Below, piece by piece: positions 22,118 through 33,734 of a stretch of DNA of 64,000 nucleotides. The notes under the pieces were generated by a model. It saw nothing but the letters and a program-made list of their open reading frames with translations, was not told the DNA's origin and searched no databases. The stretch covers positions 1 through 64,000 of the forward strand of contig QJNS01000705.1 in the NCBI GenBank assembly GCA_004154925.1, written 5' to 3'. The DNA comes from Monosporascus cannonballus. Lineage: Eukaryota; Ascomycota; Sordariomycetes; Xylariales. The translations under genes and the position numbers were made by a program. Position 1 is the first letter of the stretch, and every line of letters begins with the position of its first letter.

Positions 22118-25117
22118 ATGAACACCTTCACGGTTTCAACGGCCGTTACGCCGACTGTGGTCGCGACCTTCTTGTCACATGTAAGTTCGCCGGTATCTGT
22201 GGAGATCCCTCCCTTGGCCCCGGCTTAGAGTCTGTTTGTCCGGCATCTGAGATATTCTCCGGTATCCAGTCCTGCCAGTGATCTACCATTGCCACGTTAA
22301 AAGCTTGTCTTTTTGTAACTTGGGGGATTCGCTACTTGGCGTTAGTAGCACGCCCGGGTTACGAGTCGTGTTTCGGGTGTGAAAGGTTGCTAAAGTAGTG
22401 TTACGCGACGTTAGTATCTCAATCGTGAACCCTTGCGAAAGCGACCGACTGCACATCTGTCCTATGACGAAGGCCTGCATCTGATCAGGTCATTCCTGAC
22501 TTTCGCATCCCAGCACACCATCGAAGACCTCCAGGCGTTCACCGCACAATGGGTACCGCATCCCCAGTGGGTGCGGGTCAAAGAGATAGAGATCCCCCAG
22601 GAGAAGCTCGACGAGGCCGCCGCCGTGCTCCAGGAACAGCTAGGCCCGGACGGGATCAGGCAGGTCGGCGGCCGCGAATGGTGGCAATGGCGTAAATCCG
22701 GAAAGCCGCTAAAGGCTGAGTGGATCGAGATGAAGGCCGACCATCACGAGCGGAAACACTCCGGCGACCCTACCTGTCGGAGGGTTATGCTATATGTCCA
22801 TGGCGGCGCCTACTATTTCGGAAGCGTCGACGAACACCGCTATCAGCTACAGAGACATGCGCGGAAGCTCAAGGCTCGCGTCTTAGCCCCGGAATACCGC
22901 TTAGCGCCTCAGTTTCCTTTCCCCTGTGGCTTGCAAGACTGTATCGCTGCCTACGTGTATCTGCTTACGGTCCAAGACCCGACTACAATCGTACTGGCCG
23001 GAGACTCGGCGGGGGGTGGCATGGTCTTGAGCCTGCTAGTCACCTTGAGGGACCGTGGGCTTCCCTTACCCGCTGGCGCCATCCTCATCAGTCCTTGGGT
23101 CGACTTGACGCATTCCTTCCCGAGCGTCTCGGCCGATTGCCCCCTGGACTACATCCCGCCGAACGGCTTTCACCATAAGCCATCAAAAGCTTGGCCCCCC
23201 TTAAACGCGGAGGAGTATGCGCTCTTGAAGGAGCAGGCTGCCAACCAGACTAAGCCGGGCCAGGCCAAGCTGATGAAGCCGGTCTCAGTTGAGATGAAGC
23301 GCGTGTCGCGCGATATCTCCCGGAGCGGAGAGAAGTCACTCGAAGGGGTCCCTGTGACCCCGCCGCTCTCGATCAAAATTGACGGGAAAGAAGTCCTATT
23401 AAAGGAGCAGATCCAGGTAGGACGATGCGGCATCAGCTTGAAAGGTGTGAGATTGACATGTTATTAGATGTACACTACCAACGAGCTCTTGGCCCATCCA
23501 CTAGTATCGCCAGTCATGCAACCCACGCTCGGTGGTCTACCGCCTCTACTAATCATGACTGGGGGCGGGGAGTTTCTGAGAGACGAGCAGATTTACCTGG
23601 CTCACAAGTGTGCGAATCCAACGAAATATCCCGTCGCGGAATCTCTGATGCACGAGTCGGCCCGGGAGCAGCTCGCGCGGTTCAAACCAACCGACGTCCA
23701 GCTGCAAGTCTGGGATGATCTTTGCCATGTTGCGCCGACTCTGAGTTTCACTCGACCGGCGAAGTTCATGTACAGATCGATAGCGCAGTTCGGTGCTTGG
23801 GCGCTTGCGAGGGCACAGCACACCGAGATCGAGATACTAGACGACGACGACATCTCCGTCATCTCGAGCTCGGAGGAATCCGATGCCGAGAAGCAGGGTT
23901 CCTCGCTGAGAGTCGAGTCCGCGGAAACCGATGTCCATCCCACCATCGGGAAGGCCGGTGACCCTCTTCCTTCATTCAAGAATCACATGATTCGGCAGCG
24001 GGTTAGCCGGCACGGGGTCATAACCCCTTTGGAACCCGCTTCAGACTTACCGGCTTGTAATATGCGCCCCGAAGATATTGGCGTGGTCAAGGAGGGCCCC
24101 GTGAGAAAATGGCTCGAGGCGCGCCGCCAATGGGACAACCGATTTGGCAGCGCGGCAGCCAAGGTTCGCAAGCAACGTCTCAGAGCGATGGTGGCGGGAT
24201 ATGACGGCTTTGACGGCGAGACGCCGCCGCCGAGCGCCCTGGCAGGAAGGAGGAGGATCGCGGCGGAAGACAAAGAGAGGAGGAGGAAGAAAAACATGGG
24301 CATGTCGCTGTGGTCACTCTGGGGATCCAAGCACGACGAAGCGACCATGATCCGGGAGTGGGAGGCGGACAAGGCGCCAGGGACGAAGGTGGCCACCACG
24401 GAGGAAGGGGAGGGCGCCCGCAGCCGGTCGGAGCCCAAGAAGCAGTCCAAGAAGGTCGCCCTGAAGGAACTCGCGAAGACCCGCAGCCGCTCGCGGAGGA
24501 AGGTCGTGAGAGACGATCGTCAGACGGCCACGGACGACAGCAGCGTGGACGAGAACACGCCAGCGGCCGTGCTACTGACTAAGGAGGAGAAGCAGAAGCA
24601 GGCCGAGGCCGAGGACGGGCCCGCGCCGGGCCCGGGACCGGAACCCGAACTGGAGCACGACCCTAGTAGTAGAAGCGGCCTGCTCACCCCTGAGCCAGAG
24701 ACGGGCGTCACCGGCAAGCGGCCCTTCGTCGGCGGCATCGCGGCCCCCTTTAGCCTGAACCGGAAGGCCGAGACGGCCAGCATGATCACGCTCACGTCGG
24801 AGCTGCCGTCGCGCGTCGCGAGCCCGATACCGACTACGCCGCCGACCCTCTCGACGACGAGGTTGGGCGAGGGCGCCGTCAGCCCGGAGACGGCTCGGGC
24901 GGAGGCTGATGGCGCGACGGAGGAGAGCTCTAAGATCCCCCCGCCGACCGACGGCGTCGAAGGCGACGGGCTGGCAAAAGGGGAGGGAGGGGTGGGAAGA
25001 GCAGGCGCGCAGGAGGCGGCGCCCACGATCTTGGTTGGTGATGCCGGGGCAGAGGGAACGAGGCCGCCGCTCGAGACATTCCCGACGGCACAGGAAGACC
25101 TGCCCCGAGCAGACTAA
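22118..25117 (+). CDS. Alpha/beta hydrolase, hormone-sensitive-lipase type, with long disordered tail
   Basis: Predicted 904 residues. Exons are 22118-22180, 22415-23416 and 23468-25117. The first exon gives MNTFTVSTAVTPTVVATFLSH, a hydrophobic start that may anchor or target the protein; splicing to YLNREPLRKRPTAH is in frame. The hydrolase domain has the oxyanion motif HGGAYYFGS (150 on) and nucleophile elbow GDSAGGG with Ser219. Probable catalytic Asp and His are near 394 (LRDEQ) and 442 (LCHVAP). This is the HSL/bacterial lipase arrangement, so it should cleave esters of medium or short acyl chains; the substrate is not known. The last 420 or so residues are low complexity, rich in Lys, Arg, Glu and Pro, without a domain I recognise. 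Most HSL enzymes lack such a tail, though related fungal proteins have it. It is convergent with mL41. Confidence 0.9.
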
Positions 25118-25709
25118 GGTCGGGACTTTGTGTTTGTATTGTGACTTGCTTGAAGACGCTTAGGGTGGAACCGGAGGGATGCGCGAAGCCATTATACCCA
25201 TTCGCTTCATGCGGGCCATGGGGTGGGATTGACTGGTGGGACTCGAGCGGAATACGAGTATACTACATACATAATTTCTAGCTAAGGTAACAAGGATTCA
25301 TCAGTAGGTGGAAGCGACCGGTGAGGTCGGGATAGAGAGGGTTGATGCGTTTGCCGCGATTTCCCTTTATTCCCCTCTTTTTCGTACATCTGAGACTCGT
25401 TCGTGGATGCGTAGCGTGGTTTTGTACATATGTCCTAATATACAGCCGCCCTTCTGGCTTGACCCCCCTTCCTTTACCGCTCTTAACGCCAAGATATATC
25501 TCCCTTCGAGTTGGCGAACGCACCCGTCCTTTCCTCAACCAAACACGCCGACTCAGGAACATCCTGCCAGCCAAGCTCCTTGACCACGCGTTTCCGCCGT
25601 GTCTGCCACCCCCGAGCTCCTCCCAGCACACCAGGCCCGGGCTTCCAGTCGCCTAGATGCGTCATACTGGCTAATCAGACAAAGCCCGTACACGAATCCA
25701 GCACGCATC
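25118..25709. other. Convergent 3' region, hydrolase and mL41
   Basis: 592 bp between two stop codons. Overlapping short frames only. It is probably occupied by the two 3' UTRs; nothing else is seen. Confidence 0.6.
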
Positions 25710-26117
25710 TCAATCCAGCCCGTTCTCCGCCTTCCAGCGGTCCAGATACAGCTCCGGGCTCTTGGGGCCCTTGGGGTAGCCCTCGTACCGGCCGCGCTGG
25801 GGCGCGACCTTCCTCGTGACGAAGGGGGTCAACTACCGTTCGTCATTATCCCGTCAGCAAGGAAACAATGCCCCAAGAAGGCTACATTCACCGCCGGAGA
25901 CTCCTTCGCCGCCGTACAAGTAACGTACCTTGAACGAGTCCAGCCCCGCCGGGACGACGTACGTCCGCACCCGCGACCAGTCGATGACGAAGCCGCCGTA
26001 CTTGGTGTGCCGGCCCACGGTGCCCGTCCGCGTGCCCTTGTAGAACCCCTTCTTGATGTCCTTGGTCGTCAGCGGCAGCTTGCGGAAGCGCTTCAGGAGC
26101 GCCTGTGTCGGCTGCAT
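25710..26117 (-). CDS. MRPL27: Mitochondrial large-subunit ribosomal protein mL41 (yeast MRPL27)
   Basis: Predicted 103 residues from exons 25929-26117 and 25710-25832, with a 96-bp intron (GTACGT..TAG) at a codon boundary. It starts [19 protein letters not shown] and continues [22 protein letters not shown]-like RVRTYVVP, and after the intron [26 protein letters not shown]. These are the fungal mL41/MRPL27 hallmarks. The basic, arginine-containing start should serve for import into mitochondria. A longer in-frame extension exists upstream, but family proteins start with MQPTQ. It is divergent from UTP14, with an inverted-repeat element between. Confidence 0.95.
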
Positions 26118-26407
26118 TTTTTTGTTGATCCGTCCCTGGCGTTGCTGCGTCCCTCTTTTTTCCTTTTTCTCTTTTATGGATTGCGGGAACCACTCCCGTG
26201 GACGTCGGCAGCGGTTTCTGTCGCGGTTGAGGAGGAGGAGGAGTCGTGATGTTGTTGTTATATGTCCCCACCGGCGGGGCCTCTGAGAGAAAGAAAGTCG
26301 TCGCAAATGCGATCTTGAAAATCGGTTTTACTGCGTCGGAGGGTCGGGGGTCGGGGGGTCGGCAGCTCGGGAACCCCCGCCGCCCAAGCCTTAGGGGACT
26401 TCTTACA

Positions 26408-27006
26408 GGGGATTTAAGCTTGTAAAAAGAGCCATCCTATTTCGGCTATATTTTATTTTTCCTAGGCGCCTTGACTGCTGTTAGCTTCCTAGTAACCTGT
26501 ATGTAACCTACCCAAGCCCTCCGTAATTCCTGCACCCGCCTGATACACATGGTTTAATATGTTTTTTAACGTTTTCGATTAATACTAGCATGCTTATAAC
26601 ATAAATATTACATCTTAATATTACATAGGGTATGACGTATTATAATAATATATAAAGAAATTAATTAATTTTTTATTAAATTATTACAACCACTTTTAAG
26701 CTATATAATAAGATATATTATATTATATTAATTAGTAAAAACTGGTATCTTAAAAATGATATTTATAAGCGTAGCAAAAAGGCGTTTTTATTGTTGTTTA
26801 ATACGCCAAATTATGAGTAAATTTAAAAAAACGAAAAATACGATTAATAATAATTAATTAAAAATCGCAGCTAAAATGTTAGCTTTTAACATAGGAGTCA
26901 TAGGTTGAGGCTAATACAGGTTATTAGAAAGCTGGCAGCTGTCAACTTATTTAGGAAAAATAAAAAATAGCCGAAATAGGATGGCTCTGTAAAAATCCCA
27001 AATCCC
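26408..27006. mobile_element. AT-rich inverted-repeat element (MITE-like)
   Basis: Two arms of about 95-100 bp are inverted copies of each other: 26408-26505 and 26910-27006. The best part, AGAGCCATCCTATTTCGGCT (26428-26447), recurs complementary at 26970-26989, followed in both by TATTTTTCCTA-like and TAACCTGTAT segments. The inside (about 26540-26900) is very AT-rich, has no open frame and many TA steps, as after repeat-induced point mutation. A small non-autonomous DNA transposon is the simplest reading. I could not define target-site duplications; the right end borders a run of 12 C at 27004-27015. It lies between mL41 and UTP14, ending about 230 bp before the UTP14 start. Confidence 0.7.
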
Positions 27007-27237
27007 CCCCCCCCCGGCACTGCTAAATCTGCACGCCCCACTAAAAAGTTTCGATACCGCGTTCGACTTTTCTTTAAATCCCACTTTAGCTTGATATCGC
27101 CATTAACCATCGGTGAGGCACTATTTCGTCAGTATCTGCTGTCGGCCTCTCCGCAAAGCAGTATCAGGGACCTGCGATTTCCTGAGATTATCCACGAACA
27201 CAGAGAAGTCGGTTTTATCGCGAGGGCACACACAACT

Positions 27238-30130
27238 ATGCCAGGACGCCAGGCCCACGGCCGGCCCGTCGGCGGCGCACCACGCACCAATGGCAGCAGC
27301 GGCGGAAGCAAGGGGAAAGGAAAGAAGCGGTCCAAGGCGAATGCTCTGAACGCCTTCGCCATCGCGTCCGAGATGTACACCGACAAGCCCAAGATGACGC
27401 CACGAAACCGGGAGCTCGACGCCCCGCGCGACGGTCCCCCGCGCCGGGGCGGCAAACACGCCAGGGAGGACGACGACGATGAAGATGATGAAGACGACTT
27501 CGAGGATGAGGAAAGCGACCGCCGTCCGCCGAGGAAGATGCGCAGAGGGGCGGACGATGACGGAGGCGAGGATGACGACGACGTGGAGTACGGCACCGAT
27601 GGCAGCGGGAACGAGTGGCATGTCGGCGGTGACGACTCCGATATAGACAGTGACGAGGCGTTCGGCGAGAGCGACGAGGAGAAGTTTGAGGGCTACACGT
27701 TCCGCGGGAGTAAGAAGAGCAAGGGTGGTGATGAGGTATGGAGGCTCACCGCGCGTCGAGTGTCGACAAAACTTTTTGCTAACGAGGTCTCTAGGATGAT
27801 GACGATGACGAAGATGGTGCCGATGGTGCATCCCTTGGCTCAGACGCTATTGACCTTGCTGATGCTTTGGACATGTCCATGTCGGAAGATGATGCTGAGC
27901 ATGGAGCTCAACAAGATGAAGGGACTGACGAGGACGATGAGTCGGATGCCAGCGACAGCGGATCTGGCGACGAATCCTCTGAGATTGAAGACGATGAGGG
28001 CGACGATGTCTCAGACTCTGGCATTAATGCGTGGGTCTCGCAATTCGCTGGAGTAAAGGGCACAGACGAAGAAGACGAAACTTCTACGACTACGAAGCCC
28101 AAAGTTGGTCTAAAGGATCTAGGTCTATTGACTGTAAAAGACCCGCAACTCAAGAAATCAGTCAAGCTCATCAGCAAGGAGGAGAAGGAGTCAACAAGGA
28201 AACAGAAGCTCGACGTCCCATTAGCCCGGCGTCAACAAGCTCAACTAGACCGCAGCGTTGCCTACGAGAAGACCACCGAGACTCTTGATCGATGGACCGA
28301 GACTGTCAAGCGGAACAGGAGAGCCGAACATCTGGTCTTTCCCCTGCCTCAGACCGAGACGGGTCTAGCGAGGCATGATAACGCGGAGATCCAACCCGTC
28401 ACTGCCAAAGCTCCGGGGAACGAGCTGGAACAGACCATCATGGCCATTATGGAAGAGAGCGGTCTAGGTCCGAGCGCCAAGAAGGAATCCAAGAAGGCTC
28501 AAGGAGACGAGGAAGGTCAAACGATTTCTAGGAGCGAGCTGAAGAACCTGTGGAACCAAAAACGTCGCGAGAGGGAGGCCAAATCCCGCGAAGAGGCGAG
28601 GGCTAAGCGAATCAAGAAGATCAAGAGCAAAGCGTACCACCGCGTGCACAGGAGGCAAAGGGAGAGGGACGAAATGAAAGAGCGCGAGATCATGGCGGCG
28701 ACCGGAGAGCTCGACTCGGAAGAGGAGCGGGAAGCCCAAGGCCGCCAGCGAGCCATGGAGAGAATGGGCGCGCGGCACCGGGAGAGCAAGTGGGCTAAGA
28801 TGCGCAAGGGCCATGCTGCCTGGGACGACGACGTTCGTACGGGCATCGCGGACATGGCCCGACGGGATGAGGAGCTGCGCCGTCGTATCGAGGGACGGCC
28901 ATCAAAATCGAATGACGATGACGACGAAGACGAGCCGGACTACTCTGATGACGACGAAGTCGACGACCGGAAGCGTCTTCTTAAGCAACTTGACGAAGTC
29001 TCCAAGGACGATGACTCGCAGCCCACATCCAAGCTTATGTCGATGGCCTTCATGCAAAAAGCCGAGGCAATTAAGAGGGCAGCCAACGACGAGATGATCG
29101 CCCAGATTCGTCGGGAACTGGCATCAGACGAGGAGGGAGGGTCAGAAGAGGAACCGGATGATATCGGTCGAAGGCAGTACGGCCAGCCCAGTGGCAAGAA
29201 GTCGGCGGCCGTCAAAGAACAGTCTAAGGGGGTCAAGAAGGGCAAGGCGGCCAAAGCCGATACGGATCTTCAGGACGCCAGAGACAACATCGCGGCCTCG
29301 ACCAACGGCCGGCCAAAGGGTCTCTCGGCTCCAGCCTCCCAGCATCAAACCAAGGAGCAGACGGCCGGCGCGTGGAGCCAGCCAGCCGAGACTGGAACCG
29401 CCAAGAAGCAGAGAGGCAAGAAGTCGGGATCCAGCGCGGACGTACTGGATCTCGGCGTCGACTCGGTGGCCGTTGCACCAGTAGCCGCACCACCACCAGC
29501 AGCAGCACCGAGATCGGCTAAGAAGAAGCAGAACGGCAGGCTCGCCAGGTCAGAAGTAGAAGACGACGACGAAGAAGAAGACGATGACCACGGCCTCGTC
29601 CAGTTCCGCGAGCAGGAGCTGCTGGACCGTGCGTTCGGCGGGCTGGACGTGGTGGCGGAGTTCGAGCGGGAGAAGCGGGAGGTCGAGAAGGAGGACGACG
29701 ACAAGGTCGTCGACAACACGCTGCCCGGCTGGGGCAGCTGGGTCGGCGACGGCGTCAGCAACCGCGAGAAGCGCCGCCACCAGGGCCGCTTCCTGGCCAA
29801 GCAGGAGGGCGTCAGGCAGAAGAAGGACCGCCGCGACGCCAAGCTGAGCAACGTCATCATCAACGAGAAGAGGATCCGGAAGGCGAGTTCCCTTACTTCC
29901 CTTCTTCATTTCATTTTGCCCCCCTTCCCCCGCTAACGGCGCGACAGAGCGAGAAGTACACGGCGTCGCAGCTGCCGCACGTCTACGAGTCCAGGCTCCA
30001 GTACGAGCGCTCCCTGCGCCTGCCCCTCGGCCCGGAGTTCCAGACCAAGGAGACGTTCCAGGACGTCACGAAGCCGCGCGTCCTGCTCAAGCAGGGCATC
30101 GTCGCGCCTATCGCGAAGCCCATGTATTGA
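27238..30130 (+). CDS. UTP14: U3 snoRNP/SSU-processome protein UTP14
   Basis: Predicted 922 residues. Exons are 27238-27735, 27795-29882 and 29948-30130. Utp14 belongs to the nucleolar small-subunit processome and activates the helicase Dhr1 that removes U3 snoRNA. Family motifs: INAWVSQF, DRSVAYEKTTETLDRWTETVKRNRRAEHLVFPLP, KNKIKSKAYH-like KKIKSKAYHR, and ERMGARHRESKWAKM. The end has LPGWGSWVG, NVIINEKR, ASQLPHVYES and ERSLRLPLGPEFQTKETFQD. Long acidic low-complexity blocks fill the N-terminal third. The last intron appears to start with GC (GCGAGT) and end CGACAG. It restores RK|SEKYTASQLP exactly, while reading through gives a stop soon after. Start 27238 (MPGRQAHG) is chosen; the frame is open further upstream into the repeat element but looks unrelated. 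Confidence 0.95.
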
Positions 30131-30488
30131 TGGTGGAATTCTATGTGTTGACTGTCGGAGCGCTCTGGTTCTGGCGGTTGGAAGGAAACAAAAGGGGGTT
30201 GGGGTATCGGCGGGCATTAACGGCGGTCGCGGACATCAGGGTATATATACCGTGTACTTTGGCATAGAGACCGGGAATAGAAGCAGGATGCCGGTGTGGC
30301 ACGCAGGAGTTCTCTAGTCGGGAATGAACCATCTCATTTGCTTTAGCATGTACAGCCTCTCCGAAGAAAGCACAAGTTCGCTAGCAATAGCAGCATTCGA
30401 TGGTCTAAAACATGGGGTATTCATATTGCCAATATTCCACGCCAAGCCTCTCTTCTCCATCTCGGTAGCCAGCGCTAAGTGCTCGCCC
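30131..30488. other. Convergent 3' region, UTP14 and G-patch gene
   Basis: 358 bp between two stop codons, probably the two 3' UTRs. Nothing else is recognised. Confidence 0.6.
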
Positions 30489-32879
30489 CTAGTCATCTTC
30501 ATCGCTGCTGTCCCCGAAAATAGCCCTCAGCACGTCGTCCTGCGCCCGCTGACCCTCGAGCGCCTCGTTAACGTCCGGTTTCACCTCGACCTTGCTGTCG
30601 GCGGGTGCGGGTGCCTGTGCCTGTGCCTGTGCCTGCGCTTGGGCCTGACCTCGAGCGGGCTCCGTCGCCGGTCCTGGTCCCGGTCCTTCTACCGCGCCTA
30701 CCGCCCTCATGTTATTATCACCGTCATCCCCGCCCGCACCAGCCGCCGCCGCCGCCGCAGCCTGCCTCATCATCTCGTCGAGCGTCATGGCCCCGGCGCC
30801 GGCGAAACCGCTGGCCGCGCCGTGCTGACCGGGCCGCGAAGCAGAGCCGCCGCCGGCCCTGCCGGCCCCCGCATCGGCTTCCTGATCCGCCGCCTGCACA
30901 TGTGCGGGCGGGCGCACGTTGAACCGCTTGCACAGCAGCCGAGAGGGGTAGAAGTCGGCGACGGACCGCGTCATGGCGCCGTACATGCCGTGCCGCGCGG
31001 CCTCCTCGGCGGGGTCGGCGGGCTTGGGAGCCGGCCTCGATAGCAAGCTCTCTCCTGCTGCTGCTGCTGCTCCCTCGCCTGCTTTCCCGGAGCTGGATGA
31101 CGACGATGTCGTGAACCGCGAGGCCATGACGCCCGTCATCGGCTTGAAGATGCGCGCGCATGAGTGGAATTCGTTGAGCTCCCTCAGCCAGTCCTCGGCA
31201 GTCATGCCCGCGGGTTTCTTAGGGGGCGGTGGTGCGCCACCATTGCTATTGATTGTGTCGTTACCGTTGCCGGTATTGCTGGCGTTGATGTTATTAAAGC
31301 CCGTGCTCCATTCTAGATACGCGCGGTATCGGGCGCGTTTGGCGTCATCGTCAGCGTAGGGTCCCCTGCCGCCCAGAGCGCCGCGCGCCAGCGCCGCGAT
31401 TGCCGTCTCCCTGTCGAGCCGGGGCGCCTGGCGCAGCAGCTCCGACTGCCTCTTGGCCTCGGACGACGGCGCGTGGCCCGCGGGCACCTCGCCCAGCGCC
31501 GGCGGCAGATTAGCCTTACCCGTCGCGGCCGCAAGACGGTCGCGCGCCGACGGCGAGAGGAAGTCGAAGACGGATTTTCCCGGCAGCTGGGCCTCACCGA
31601 GGAGCGCAGCGCGGGACTTCGGGTCCAGCTTCGATGCCTTGGCTGCGTCGGCCGTGGAGGTGTACGGGTGCGAGGACCCAGCGGCCGTGGCGGCGGCGGT
31701 GGTTTGGCGTTGTTTGCTGGATTTCCAACCTTCTGGTATCTTCGGTGGGGGGTATTTCCCTGCCGAGTTGATCGCGGATGTTAGGGTGTCTGCTTCCGTG
31801 CCGAAGACGAAGCCGTCGAGTGGTAAACGGCCGTCGTGGCATCTCCGTAGGTTCTTCCCAGACTTAGCCAATGCACTCTTCCGTGACACGAAGACTGGTG
31901 CCGCGCCCAGTTTCGGGTTGGACGACGTTGTGTTCGGTTTAATCTTCTTCTTTTTATCTCCTCCTATTACGCGATTATATGATATCCGCGGCCCGATCTC
32001 GTACGGATCCTCGTCGTCAGATCCTGTATCGTTAAGAACTCCTATTCCGATACCGCCTCGAGCGGGCTTGGGTTTCTTCTTAGCGAAGGATATATTGGGC
32101 CGCCGTAATAAAGGCCCATCCCCGTCTTCGTCGTCGGAGCTCCCACCAGCTTCCGCCTTAGAATCTGGTCCTAGACTCCATAGTCTCGACTCGCCCTCGT
32201 AACCTATACCTTTACGGTCTGTTTTCTTGACAAACGCAATCATAGACACGTTATCTGGCGCAAAAAGATACGTTTGGCCATCGTCTAGTGCCGCCCTCGA
32301 CCCACCGCCGGCATCAAGGCGAGCTTTCCGGCGTATCTTGGGCCCGATTCCTTGGCCCTCCTTCCAACCCATCCTCTTAAGGAGCTTCACGCCCATAGTA
32401 TCACCCCGGATGCGGAACAGATCGGCGACGCCACCCCTGCGGATCTTATCCTCCTCGGTGGACCCCAGCCCGGCGAACCCCTGCGCCGTCTGTAGCTTCT
32501 CCCTCTCGGCGGCGTCGGCGAGGTCCTCCTCGTCCATGAAGTCCTCGGGCCGCTGCTGTGGCGGGCGGGTGGCGGCATCCTTATTGCTGTTGTTGTCCTT
32601 GTGGCGGTTCGACCGCGATGAGACGAAGGTGGACGGCGTCCATCCCTCTTTGGAGCCGACGGTGTTGAAGTAGCCGGCGCTCCAGCCGCCGGTGAAGGCA
32701 CCGTGCAGCCGCTTGCGCCCCCGCTCATCTCTCACCTCCTGCTTCCAGACGGGAACGTACGAGCCGTCATCACGGACGTCCGGGTCGAGAGGCGGCAGCG
32801 GCGTCCCGAAGACCACGTAGGGCGACTGCTGGGCTTGGAGGTCGGCTTCGAAGGCGGCGCGCGATCGCTTGAAGGACAT
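30489..32879 (-). CDS. G-patch domain protein, GPATCH1/DUF1604 type
   Basis: Single exon, 796 residues from the ATG at 32879 (MSFKRSRAAFE). The N-terminal DUF1604 region contains TPLPPLDPDVRDDGSYVPVWKQEV and AFTGGWSAGYFNTVGSKEGWTP. A short G-patch follows at about 161-185: MGVKLLKRMGWKEGQGIGPK. G-patch proteins of this type activate DEAH helicases and associate with the spliceosome; the human relative is GPATCH1. The middle holds SVFDFLSPSARDRL, and HGMYGAMTRSVADFYPSRLLCKRFNVRPP, both family-like. The C-terminus is low complexity with Ala/Gly runs and a repeated Gln-Ala stretch and ends IFGDSSDEDD, an acidic tail. A TTG-initiated extension of 15 codons exists upstream but the ATG matches the family start. 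Confidence 0.93.
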   Translation of the reverse strand: MSFKRSRAAFEADLQAQQSPYVVFGTPLPPLDPDVRDDGSYVPVWKQEVRDERGRKRLHGAFTGGWSAGYFNTVGSKEGWTPSTFVSSRSNRHKDNNSNKDAATRPPQQRPEDFMDEEDLADAAEREKLQTAQGFAGLGSTEEDKIRRGGVADLFRIRGDTMGVKLLKRMGWKEGQGIGPKIRRKARLDAGGGSRAALDDGQTYLFAPDNVSMIAFVKKTDRKGIGYEGESRLWSLGPDSKAEAGGSSDDEDGDGPLLRRPNISFAKKKPKPARGGIGIGVLNDTGSDDEDPYEIGPRISYNRVIGGDKKKKIKPNTTSSNPKLGAAPVFVSRKSALAKSGKNLRRCHDGRLPLDGFVFGTEADTLTSAINSAGKYPPPKIPEGWKSSKQRQTTAAATAAGSSHPYTSTADAAKASKLDPKSRAALLGEAQLPGKSVFDFLSPSARDRLAAATGKANLPPALGEVPAGHAPSSEAKRQSELLRQAPRLDRETAIAALARGALGGRGPYADDDAKRARYRAYLEWSTGFNNINASNTGNGNDTINSNGGAPPPPKKPAGMTAEDWLRELNEFHSCARIFKPMTGVMASRFTTSSSSSSGKAGEGAAAAAGESLLSRPAPKPADPAEEAARHGMYGAMTRSVADFYPSRLLCKRFNVRPPAHVQAADQEADAGAGRAGGGSASRPGQHGAASGFAGAGAMTLDEMMRQAAAAAAAGAGGDDGDNNMRAVGAVEGPGPGPATEPARGQAQAQAQAQAQAPAPADSKVEVKPDVNEALEGQRAQDDVLRAIFGDSSDEDD

Positions 32880-33734
32880 GAGTCGGTATCTCTGCTCATG
32901 GAGGCGCAGGTCGCCGCGCCCCAATGTAGCCTACAGGATTGTTTGGTGTAAATTGTCTCGATCGGATGGGGAGAAATGCTGTTGTCGGCGTGTTGGAAGA
33001 AACAATAAAGCTTGGAAGTGGCTTATCGATGAGAATACGCAGGTGCCGTTCATAGGCAGCTGACATCCGGCATTTGGCAGCTGATGCACGGCCCGCACGA
33101 TACTCGTTAATATGCTGTAACAGGTTATACCCGACTTCAGACTTGGGTTATGACGGTTGAACCAGCTAGGCCCAATCGAATTGCGGAGTTTCTCGTTTTC
33201 GCAGATCATTTTTCTACTAGTCGAATCAAAAGAAGATGTGGCTGCATATGAATATATTATGGTAGTTCAGCGGTCTCGACGTAGAGACACTCACCAGGCT
33301 TGTCCGTTCAAACCACCTCCCAGAACTCTACATGAAGATAACATTGGAGGAATGATAGATACTACCGAAGACGCCTAGTGAAAAATATATCCCTATATCA
33401 ACAGATACAAGGGTAGTCGCACGCATCATTGGATGATAGGATTTAAGAATGCTGCCCCTTATTACAGCTAAAGGGCCTGTCCAAGAGACCGTCGCCGTTC
33501 CCATTAAAGGCTTCAGTGCAGCCTGTCATTATACACGACGCACTGAACACCATGACTATGATAGTACTAATGATACATCCAGGCAACAAACCATCTTAGT
33601 CGTATGTTTCAGCTAAAGCCACATAGTACGTAAGCGTATCTCTAAGTATGCTTATCCCAAGATGCCAGCTCTGCGACCTTTCAGCGACGAGGAGATCGCG
33701 GACAACCATCGACAGCCGCGGAAGTGTTCTGTGA
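32880..33734. other. Spacer upstream of the G-patch gene
   Basis: Probably holds the G-patch promoter. A tRNA-like string at 33256-33320 (TAGTTCAGCGG and GTTCAAACC) does not fold as a tRNA. No other feature is recognised. Confidence 0.5.

Noticed and set aside
27091..27237. Upstream in-frame extension of UTP14
   Set aside because: It begins close to the edge of the inverted-repeat element and its residues do not resemble the family; the ATG at 27238 fits better.
32880..32924. TTG-initiated extension of the G-patch protein
   Set aside because: Non-ATG start; the family begins at the downstream ATG (MSFKRSR).
33256..33320. tRNA-like string with A-box and B-box resemblance
   Set aside because: The T-arm and acceptor stem do not pair; at best a very decayed tRNA-like sequence.
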